This document shows, piece by piece, positions 46,869 through 54,960 of a stretch of 64,000 nt of DNA. Source of the DNA: Drosophila pseudoobscura. Taxonomy: Eukaryota > Arthropoda > Insecta > Diptera > Drosophilidae. Below the pieces are notes generated by a model. It saw only the letters and a program-made list of their open reading frames with translations. It did not search any database and was not told the DNA's origin. Numbering within the stretch: position 1 is the stretch's first letter; every line of letters begins with the position of its first letter. Location: contig NC_046683.1 of the NCBI RefSeq assembly GCF_009870125.1, forward strand, positions 40,811,869 to 40,875,868, in the 5' to 3' direction. Both the position numbers and the translations under genes were made by a program.

Positions 46869-47463
46869 CGGAGACGAGGAGGTAGCCTGGATCCTGGGAG
46901 GGCAGGAGAACCCAAACGGCCCGATCCCGGACCCCAGCTGGGACGACGGGTGGCACGCCAGACTGCAGGAGTGGGACGCGCAGGAGGAGGCGACAGCCCC
47001 GGACAGAAGGGTGAATCCCGATTGGCAGCCGCTGGACCACGCACCAATGAAGTGGCTATCGCCAGTTCCCACCGACCACAACGCCCCGAACCCGGAATCG
47101 ACGAGCTGCACGACCCGAGAGGCCGAACCAGGAAACCCGAGCCACCCAAAGGAGGACAGCGACCTGTCATTGGGCTTGGAAGAAGCAGAGGCGGGCGGAC
47201 TGCTCACAGCGTTCGACGAAATGCCCGAGCTGAACGCGCTGCAGGAGGAGCAGGAATGGCCAATCGCCCCAGTCGCCTGGCGGGTCAGCACGCCTGACCG
47301 TCGCATCCTGCAAAGCTTGCTGGAAGGCGCCAGCGCTCAGGTAAACGCGGCGCGTCACGGGTGCGGCAGGATCCGCAGCCTAGAATACCACGACGGCCAA
47401 CGCTTCCGCGTATCCATCAGTGGAAACTTGGTGCGCATTTCACCGCGCCCCACCCCGAAGTAG
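46795..47463 (+). CDS. Accessory ORF Y of LTR element B
   Basis: 222 aa. The C-terminal segment EWPIAPVAWRVSTPDRRILQSLLEG...RIRSLEYHDGQRFRVSIS aligns with the ORF Y C-terminus in elements A, C and D. The N-terminal part is acidic (DDGDEEVAWILGGQEN) and may be read instead as a +1 continuation of ORF X. It stops just before the polypurine tract AGGAAGGGAG. Confidence 0.72.
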   Translation: MSCPNCSMNSAWRTDPCPCPIPKDDGDEEVAWILGGQENPNGPIPDPSWDDGWHARLQEWDAQEEATAPDRRVNPDWQPLDHAPMKWLSPVPTDHNAPNPESTSCTTREAEPGNPSHPKEDSDLSLGLEEAEAGGLLTAFDEMPELNALQEEQEWPIAPVAWRVSTPDRRILQSLLEGASAQVNAARHGCGRIRSLEYHDGQRFRVSISGNLVRISPRPTPK

Positions 47464-47471
47464 GAAGGGAG
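47464..47471 (+). promoter_or_regulatory. Polypurine tract of element B
   Basis: GAAGGGAG lies between the ORF Y stop and TGTGAAGG. Confidence 0.55.
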
Positions 47472-47700
47472 TGTGAAGGCATAAGCCTCCACAATACAGA
47501 TCACGACACCATCCCTTGAAGGGACCGCCCCGACGGCTTGTGATCTAATTTCATTATTATCTCCTTTTATCTTTATCTCATTATATTACTAGTATTATTA
47601 TTATTACCAAGACAAACAAATGAATCCTCAGTTCCTTAATTAAAATAAGAAATAGGCTAAGAAAACCAAAACAATGAGGCCTTTTTTTATTAGTAAGAGA
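47472..47700 (+). repeat. 3' LTR start region of element B
   Basis: Begins TGTGAAGGCATAAGCCTCC, with AGGC/GCCT as a short hairpin. An AT-rich stretch with many ATT trinucleotides follows. The right boundary is unclear. Confidence 0.4.
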
Positions 47701-48010
47701 ACCGACACAAAAGAGAGACGCCCTTACAGATGGGGCGCCATCTTCTCAGTCTGTCCACGGCCCGGTCCTCCCCCACAGCAAAATTTGTTGTGTGAGGACC
47801 TAAGGGGAGAGCCGCTCGTGGCGAAAGCGCGCCCGTCGGGTGGATCGTGGGACGGTCGGGCCTGGCCCGGCCACGAGGCGTGGGTGAAGCCGTGCTTCTT
47901 ACTACCATATATTACTACCGGGAAGTCTGGGAAGCAGACAAGTGTCATATATTCCGTTTGCATGTTTGTTTTTTCAGAAAGCTGATTGCTGATTTCAGTA
48001 CTGAACGAAA

Positions 48011-49549
48011 ATGGACTGCGAAACGATGTTAAGTGAAATTGCGGTGAACCCGGTCTTATGGAACAAGCGGGATAAAAATTATTCCAATCGTTTGATTTTT
48101 GAAAAAACCTGGCAGGCGATCGCAGATAAATTGGGGAAACAAGGTAAGTTTTATTATTGACCTTTTTTATGTGCATTTATCACCATGTCGACATACATAC
48201 ATATATGTACATAAGCATGCAAACGTCTAATTGAGGAGAGAAAAAGATGAGCAAGAAGAAAAGAAGAATAGACAGTTGGGCAAAATGTATTTGAGTTCTT
48301 TTTATGTGATACATTTTTGTAAAGTCAAGTTTAAAATAACAGTGTGAAATAGTAGTGTGATTAATAATAATAATAATGATAAATAATAATAATAATTTAT
48401 GTTTTATTTAGAAAATATGACAATAATGATTCCCTAATCTCTTTAGCCTCATTTTTTTACCTAATATTGCTTTTGAAAAGGTATTTGTTTGAGTTGTAAC
48501 GTCTTGGGTAGGGCCTCATTAGATATTTAGTTAACGGATATGATTCATCTCCAATAAAAACAAAGGGAGCTTTTTTTCTTCCGAAGGAATGTCCAACTCA
48601 TTTCGAATGATGGCCTGCTGTAATCTTGATGCAGCAAATATTCCTGCATCACTTTGACTACCTTTGAACCCTAACTCAATAAAAATAAATTTACAGTTAG
48701 AATCGCAGCGCCTTGAAGAACAATTGAGAAACATTTTTTATAAATAAAAAAAATAATCCGAGCCAGAATTTGTTGGGCATTTTATTCGGCAATGTTTGCC
48801 GTCAATAGCCCCAATGCAATTGGGAAAACATGACTTTTCGTAAAAGTCATGCGCGATTTTTTTGTACTCTGTACAGTCTGGTGGGATCATGTGAGTCGAA
48901 TTTAATTCTTCCCAAATCGCTGGGAATCCGCAAAGTGCTTTCCGCTATTCGAAAGCTAAATACAAGTGCTCTCATCGCAGTACCAGTCGACAAATATCTG
49001 AAACATTTCATATTTTTATTTTCAGCGGAGCAGTGCAAAAAAATGTTTAAATATTTAAAAGACGAATACCGCAAGGCTCAGCGAAATGTGCCAAAACTCG
49101 TATCAGGAGCAGCAGCAGCGGAGCCTCACGTTTCCAAAATTAAATATTTTAATTTAATGCATTTTAAGGATGATTTCGGTGGAGAAACCGAAGGAAACAT
49201 ACGAGGCACATACGTCGAACTAACGGACGACACATCAATGCCATTTAGTGCTGAACTATACGACACCGAAATTGACATGACAAAATATGACATCGAAAAG
49301 CCAGGAGTGTCCAAACGACATAACAAACGACAAAAAGACATGGACAACGAACTCATTGGAAACTGAACACAAAAAACTAAAACTCTTGGAAAAGGAAATT
49401 GAAAATAATACAAATAACAAAGACTCAGACGATATGTTATTTTCAAAAGTTTAATACCTTTGCTGCCGAGCTCCCTGTCAGCAAGACAAAAACTGCGGTT
49501 GAGGACGGACATTCAAAATGTCATCCTTAAATATTTGGAGGAAGATTAA
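48011..49549 (+). pseudogene. MADF-BESS protein of a PIF/Harbinger element
   Basis: Exon 1 (48011-48143) starts MDCETMLSEIAVNPVLWNKR and contains W..IADKLGKQ. Exon 2 starts at 49026 (AEQCKKMFKYLKDEYRKAQRN). Together they form a MADF DNA-binding domain, with donor AAG|GTAAGT and acceptor TTTTCAG. Downstream the frame is lost twice: the ORF stops at 49366, and then +1-frame LETEHKKLKLLEKEIENN leads into FKSLIPLLPSSLSARQKLR and VILKYLEED-stop (49451-49549), a BESS motif. PIF/Harbinger elements typically encode such a MADF/Myb-like partner for the transposase. The 882-base intron holds the antisense transposase exon. The two frameshifts make it a pseudogene. Confidence 0.85.
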
Positions 49550-50516
49550 TTTTATTTATTTTCATAATTTATATATTTTGTTAGTCATTTCTTTCTTTCT
49601 TTATTTATTATTATTTGTATGTTACATACCTTACAGACTTTACATACATTATACCTTCATACATACTCTAATTACCCTGTGAACCAAAGGGGTCAATTGA
49701 CCCCTCTCGAACTAGTTCTGCGCTGTTTACCGCGCAACTAGCTACGCAACTAGTTACACGGGAAGCGAACGCGGAAAAAGTGGAAGAAAATGAAATTCTG
49801 ATAGAAGAGGAGGAATTCAGGATAACTGCAATGAAATCAATACTCCATCCAGCTGGCGTTTTAAGTAGCTTGCACTTCATACTGAGCGAAGACATTGTCC
49901 TAGCATTTAATGTCGATGGGGTCCAAGTAAAGAAGGCCCTTAGGACCCACAAAGAATTCTTTGAAGCTTTGCTAGGTAAAATACCATTTACACAAATTCT
50001 CCGCTGAAATACATTGCGGGTAATCGATCTGGAAACAGGGAGGTGAGAATGGTAGCCAGTGCGGCACCGGTGCGGAACTAGTTGCCTGGTACTAGAGGGT
50101 ACATACATACACACATACATACATAAATATATTCATACACACATACTCACATAACTACATACACATAACGAAAAATAAACAGTACAAATAAAAAAAGCTT
50201 CCTTTACGAACCGCAATGTAATAAAAAGTCTTTCTTTGGGTCCAATTGGTTCTCGAAAGAAGGTCTGCTGCTTTTGAATTCGCGAATCAATTTTATTTAA
50301 ACTATAGTCAAAGGTCTCAACCTGCATTATTGCGTATTCGACAAATTTGATTGGGCACCTTCGAAGCTGCTCATACATATGGTGAAGTTCCCGAAGAACC
50401 GGGCGATCCCGAAGAGTTTCGTGCACCCAAATCACTCTGCGTATTTTCCGTTCATTTAATAGTTTCTTCATGTGCACATTTTCGCACAGTAACATTTTAC
50501 GCACGCGCGACAACAT
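48490..50516 (-). pseudogene. PIF/Harbinger (HARBI1-like) transposase, split and frameshifted
   Basis: Exon 1 (50516-50212) contains RRVIWVHETLRDR, ELHHMYEQLRRCPIKFVEY, VETFDYSLNKI and FREPIGPKERLFITLR. A junction from 50212 (donor GTTCGT) to 48997 (acceptor TTTCAG) gives exactly TLRYLSTGTAMRALVFSF. Exon 2 then has, across frameshifts, CFPNCIGAIDGKHCRIKCP (first catalytic Asp), CKFIFIELGFKGSQSDAGIF (second Asp) and GDESYPLTKYLMRPYPRRYN. These are the standard DDE-domain landmarks of PIF/Harbinger transposases. At least two frame breaks and a stop at the YFFYL position show it is dead. The second exon of the MADF gene lies inside this gene's intron. Confidence 0.85.
49740..50007 (+). CDS. Short ORF, unknown, possibly DUF4806-like
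   Basis: About 75-88 codons, open from 49729, with an ATG at 49780. Acidic start (EENEILIEEEEFR), then MKSILHPAGVLSSLHFILSED and VLAFNVDGVQVKKAL...EFFEALL. The pattern of a hydrophobic helix, 'FNVDG..VKKA' and a closing helix resembles the C-terminal part of DUF4806-type insect proteins, but I cannot confirm this. It sits in the intron of the Harbinger transposase. Confidence 0.35.
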
Positions 50517-50539
50517 TTTGGGAAAGCTTAAAGAGAGAG

Positions 50540-50710
50540 AGGCTATGGGTTTCAGCTTTCAGCAATCAGATCAGCTGACAATGTACGCACCTGCAAGCTG
50601 ATTCTGCCTGAAAAAAGCTCTCCGATCAGCTGAGCTTTCAGCTCCGATTTCAGATGAGCTTTCAGCTCTGATTTCAGCTGAGCTTTTAGCTCCGATTTCA
50701 GCGCCGATTT
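50540..50710 (+). repeat. CTTTCAGCT-rich tandem repeats (copy 2)
   Basis: Same array as 36150-36320, with slightly more units (GAGCTTTCAGCTCCGATTTCA type). Confidence 0.8.
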
Positions 50711-51300
50711 AAGAGTTAACAGATCTGAACCCTCCGCTTCGAAAGATCCGTTGCGATGCGCGGCGCAGCTTAGCTCAGCTGTTCCCTAAATCGAGCTTGC
50801 ATGCACCCACCCCAATTATGCCATGACCTGCATCGCTCATTGGCCCACGGTTATTGCATGCGATATGCCCGAGCACCATAGCAATAACCTTCCCTGGATC
50901 TGGACTGTGCAACCGCATTCGCAACCGTTACAATTCTCAGAGTATTAGCTTCTGTTGGCTTCCTTTTTTAATGTGTCTCATCTCCTTTCTTGAGGGACGG
51001 TTCTTCTTGTCGTCAGTCTGTCTCATTTCTGGGCTTGTCAGTAATGAGAGACTCGCTCCGAGGGGATCAAAAGAGCGATGATATAGACTGCTCGAATGCT
51101 GATATAAGCCCCTCGCATTCGAAATGCCTGACTGGCTCTCAGGTGTTTTCGTTTCTAGGGAATCCCTTCCACCCTTCCTGAATGCTGGACTCCTCAGGAA
51201 ACTATGACGGGACTCTTAAATTATGCTTCGATTTTTTCGAGGAGTCGCGAAGGGGTCGAATTTTACGTGTGAGGGTTTGTAGGCGACAGAATCGTCTTTT
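50711..51300. other. Insert unique to the second composite unit
   Basis: About 590 bases between the CAGCT array and the AGAGAAGATAATGGG word, with no counterpart at 36.3 kb. No coding or repeat identity recognised. Confidence 0.35.
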
Positions 51301-51408
51301 AGAGAAGATAATGGGTAATAATGGATAATAACCAACTATCGTTGGTTAAACTTAGATCTTAATTCTCAAAGTACGAAAAATAAAGAAAATTAGCCTGAAA
51401 ATTTTGAG

Positions 51409-51645
51409 TTCGAAATCGCCAACAACATACCTACAGATAACCAGATGGATGAGTTGACGAATATGGATGAATATGGATGAATATGGACGATGGATGCCAT
51501 CGAATACCTAGTAGGTTATGTTATTAAAAAGTTGGGACTTTCTTATGAGTTTTCAAAAAGATCGACATTTACCTACGTGGATGAGGTATCGCATGGCGGA
51601 ATAATAAAACCGTCGGAAGAATTTAAACATAAAATCAAAGAATAA
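51409..51645 (+). pseudogene. P/THAP-type transposase C-terminal fragment (copy 2)
   Basis: Same segment as 36655-36861, with AATATGGATG repeated three times inside it. It ends with the same SHGGIIKPSEEFKHKIKE and stop. Confidence 0.6.
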
Positions 51646-51793
51646 GAATTAATATTTATACATTACGTATAAGAAAATTTTAATTTAACCACAAATGTTA
51701 AGGCAAAATTATCAGGAGCAGCCACAGACGGAAACCTTCTATGAAACCCTTCGCGCCTTTTCGATAAATTCGACCTGGCTTCATCCAGCAGAC

Positions 51794-51826
51794 TGTAACG
51801 AACCTAAAAGGTTTCGATACAATCCG
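51794..51826 (+). repeat. LTR-start sequence, 5' occurrence (element D)
   Basis: TGTAACGAACCTAAAAGG..., identical to 37010-37042 and preceded by the same CATCCAGCAGAC. Confidence 0.55.
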
Positions 51827-52017
51827 CCGTCGAAACGGCCCGAGGATCCAATTGCACCACAGAACCGCTGACGAGGACCATCATCGAGGCACAACGCTGA
51901 AAGGGAAAAAAACAACACTGCCGACGCGACAAAAGCCATCTCCGCAACATCAGCGTAAACCCTCGTGAAATAGCGCCACCTCCGATTCTAAAGCCAACAG
52001 AAGAAATCAGCCAACGC

Positions 52018-52370
52018 CATGAACGCCGCACCTGAAGACCACGTCGGAACGAACGAAATCGTCGACCTCACGGGGGACACCGACTCGTAGGGGTCCGATG
52101 TCGACACGGACACGGAGAGCGGAACGTCGTCCGGCAACAGCACGGCACCCCACCACGCGTCCCGCGGACCTCGACCCCTTCTTTTCCCCCATGGGCGATA
52201 GATTCAGCGACTACTCTAGGCCCCGCGACGCGACCCCCGATCTCCGCGGACCCATCAACACCGACGAAAAGGACACCAGTCGCCATGGGACCACTACCCC
52301 GAACGAGGAGCCCAAAGCCGACGAACCCATGGAAATTGACGACATCAACACAACGCACCCCGACGCCTGA
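52018..52370 (+). pseudogene. Accessory ORF X of LTR element D, disrupted
   Basis: Starts ATGAACGCCGCACCTGAAG as in element C but meets a stop (TCGTAGGGG) after about 23 codons. A shifted frame (52098-52370) carries the rest to EIDDINTTHPDA and a stop. It also contains an insertion around CCCATGGGCGATAGATTC relative to C. Confidence 0.6.
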
Positions 52371-52611
52371 GGTGTACGAGCTATCTGCTGACGAGTACGC
52401 CGCCCGTTGGACGGTGGCTCCGCCAGAGTGGACAACGAACACCGCCAACCGAATCCTGCCGACGCCTCTAATCCAAGAGGTACTGTGGCGACTAGAGCCG
52501 CGGGTTCGGACCCTGTTCGATAGTTGGTGGTTCGAGCAAAGGTACAGGATCCACCGCCGCACACCCGACGCACAAGTCTTCGTAACTCTCGTCGGGGAAG
52601 AAAGGGGAGGG
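52285..52611 (+). CDS. Accessory ORF Y of LTR element D
   Basis: Overlaps ORF X in the +1 frame. Nearly identical to the C copy (WTVAPPEWTTN, RILPTPLIQEVLWRLEP, FEQRYRIHRR), but its C-terminus keeps TPDAQVFVTLVGEE, which C has lost in part. The frame reads through the polypurine tract into the LTR. Confidence 0.65.
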
Positions 52612-53085
52612 TGTAACGAACCTAAAAGGTTTCGATACAATCCGTCCCCCGACTTATAATGAGAGCATCGCACCACACCCCGCAACCGACGCCCCCTCTC
52701 CGCAAGCAACCAACACGCGCCAACTCCATAACGATGACCAAAGACATCAGGTCACGTGAACTTTCCATACTCCAGGCCAAGCCATCGGCCGAGTGCGGTC
52801 ATCCGGGTTCATCGACGGAGGAAAGTCGACGCCGCGAAAATCTGCGACGATCACCAAGTACGGCAAAGTGCACCCCGACGCGGAAGTGCATTTGTCAAAC
52901 CCGCAGACCCAGCAATACGGGCCTATAAAAAGACGGCGACGAGAACCAAAGGAAAACTTACGCAGAGACCCGGTCCGGAATCCGACTTCACGGCACGTAT
53001 TTACTGTATTTACTGTGGCGCTTAAAAATACAAGAAAGATTTCAGTTTTACCCAAAAAAAGAAACCTAGCTCTTGTTTGATTAGG
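52612..53085 (+). repeat. LTR start of element D and downstream GC-rich remnant
   Basis: Matches 37774 onward for about 78 bases (TGTAACG ... CCCGCAACCGA), then diverges into a GC-rich stretch with open but unrecognised frames. GC content falls back to host level at about 53090. Confidence 0.5.
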
Positions 53086-53089
53086 CTTC

Positions 53090-53870
53090 TATTTTTAAGC
53101 TGTAGAAGCAGAAAAAGCTGCGCATTCCGCATTAGGATTGTTCAAGTTCCCATCCAACTGCACGGAAACCCCCGCAACCCACGCACCACTGGATCACCCT
53201 GATGCTGCACGATTAGTGAAGAAATTATAAAGAAAAACGCCGCAAAAGTTTGTTCTTTACAATGCTCCGTTTAATTCCGACACGTATATTTACATTCCTA
53301 TATTTCGTTTACTTAAGATCAGAAACAAAAAAATATATATACGTCCAAGTTCACGATGTGCTTGCCACGAAGGAAAAAATGAACAAGGGCTGAGTTCCTC
53401 TAGGACTGCGGTATTTATACCTTTTTGTCGCTGCGCAGTGCACACACACAATCATGGAAGCAGAACTGCTCTACACGAGCAGTGCTGCCAGAAATTCAGA
53501 GCTAGATTCAAAAATAAATCGCAAAAATGGCTAAAACTGAAAATAAATACACTTAAAATTAGGCAAAGACCCCTGGAATAAAAAATGCTGTGGTTTTTTT
53601 GCTTTAGGTTATTTTAGCGATAAATTAACAGATATGTGCAGATATTAAGAATAGCCCAACAGACTAGATCCAATAATTTGTATGCTAAAATAAAATCCAG
53701 ACGAGAAGAAATATACATCTAAGGCTAAAAAAAAAGCTGAATGTATTTAAATAAAATACTAAATTGCTTGTAAAAGCATTTTGAAAATTTTATAAGCAAT
53801 TTCTAGCTACATATGTCTTAAAATATGCTAAAATGGCTGCACTGCACACAAGCTGTCGGTGTGCTGGCGC
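53090..53870. other. AT-rich non-coding stretch
   Basis: Nothing recognised. A tract of small frames only. Confidence 0.4.
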
Positions 53871-53872
53871 TG

Positions 53873-54265
53873 CTACATAACTGTATATGTACGAATGACG
53901 TACATACATAAATATAAGCGAGAAAGAAAACGTTCGGGTTCGTGCGAGGGGAGGAGCGAGCGATAGAAATACATGCTCTCGTTTGGTTGCTGTTCTGTCT
54001 GGTAGCAGCGCAGAGGCAAAATTAGGTACTTAACATTCTCGAACAATTGTTGGTGTTGTTGTAACTTTTGTCGTTCGCTTTGCCATCTTTCTGCCCGCTG
54101 GACGACAGGCTCGTCAGAGGTCGTGCGCCGCCGCATCCGACGCAGAGCCGTTTGGAATATTTCTATCTCTCTCACGCCTCTCTCTTTGCATGCTTCGTTA
54201 GCTTGCAGCATGCGGAAGTGAGAGAGATAATCTGCCATCGGGTTGCTGGTAGCTTGTTGGCACAA
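53873..54265 (-). CDS. Unknown ORF abutting the dispersed repeat
   Basis: 130 codons. Begins MCQQATSNPMADYLSHFRML, then a basic region RRMRRRTTSDE and a Gln-rich helix (WQSERQKLQQHQQLFENVKYL). Its 5' end lies exactly where the dispersed repeat begins (54268), so an insertion may have cut a longer gene. No family recognised. It may be chance. Confidence 0.25.
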   Translation of the reverse strand: MCQQATSNPMADYLSHFRMLQANEACKERGVREIEIFQTALRRMRRRTTSDEPVVQRAERWQSERQKLQQHQQLFENVKYLILPLRCYQTEQQPNESMYFYRSLLPSHEPERFLSRLYLCMYVIRTYTVM

Positions 54266-54267
54266 AA

Positions 54268-54650
54268 AACGAGGGGGAACGTTGTGATACCCGATACTAA
54301 GTCAGTATGGCTCTCCTCCGGCAGACGCCGCTAATATTAAACGACACGACAAAGAGTGCGTGCGAGAGAGACAGAAAATCAGTCTGAGCAACCAGTGCAA
54401 ATTGATTTGTTCCTTTTGGCTATAAAAGGTGATCTGATCCAGATTCAGCTATCTGATAGATATGGTCATTATATATGATTCTGCGTTTTTAGTTTTCTCG
54501 AATCTGCAATATTGTGGAAGCAACAGATTTTCGTCCTTTGTGAGGGCGGAGTGGGGTGGGGCGAAATTTTGAGATATACGTTTTACAGTGAGATCTAACA
54601 GAAGTGCGGATACTAAATTTGGTTACTCTAGCCATAATAGTCTCTGCATA
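54268..54650 (+). repeat. Dispersed ISY-like repeat, 3'-truncated copy
   Basis: Starts AAAACGAGGGGGAACGTTGTG and matches the 5.5 kb copy to GGTTACTCTAGCcATAATAGTC, then stops and is joined to transposase sequence. Confidence 0.75.
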
Positions 54651-54682
54651 TTGGTTAATCAAAGCAATTAAACAAATTATCG

Positions 54683-54960
54683 GTGATTCAGAATCTTCCC
54701 GCTATATTAAGTATTGATGTTAATGTTGACGGGCTTCCATTATTTAAAAGTTCTCGTGCACAATTGTGGTCTATTTTAATTAGAGTAAACAATTTAAACA
54801 AATGTCCGGTCTTCCCCAAAGGTATTTTTGCGGGTCACAATAAGCCATTTAATTCTGAAGAGTTTTTGTCAAAGTTCACAAATGAGTTGTCCGATTTAAA
54901 GGCAAATGGCCTCACCATTCGAGCTGTTGTTTGCGATGCTCCTGCAACAGCATTTGTTAC
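54683..54960 (+). pseudogene. Transposase-like domain fragment
   Basis: The frame reads LPAILSIDVNVDGLPLFKSS, AQLWSILIRVNNL, FAGHNKPFNSEEFLSKFTNEL and AVVCDAPATAFVTG. The '[DN].DGLPL.KSS...LWPI', 'G..KP....EFL..F..E' and 'CDAPA.AFV' elements are characteristic of a repetitive transposase-like protein family of arthropods and cnidarians. Its typical N-terminus is the MGRP...YPSY segment found at 2543-2911. The downstream half of the domain is missing; the frame runs straight into antisense poly-Gln sequence. Confidence 0.65.

Noticed and set aside
45545..47306. Long minus-strand frames opposite elements A and B (up to 215 codons)
   Set aside because: They lie antisense to the better-supported ORFs X and Y in very GC-rich DNA, where stop codons are rare.
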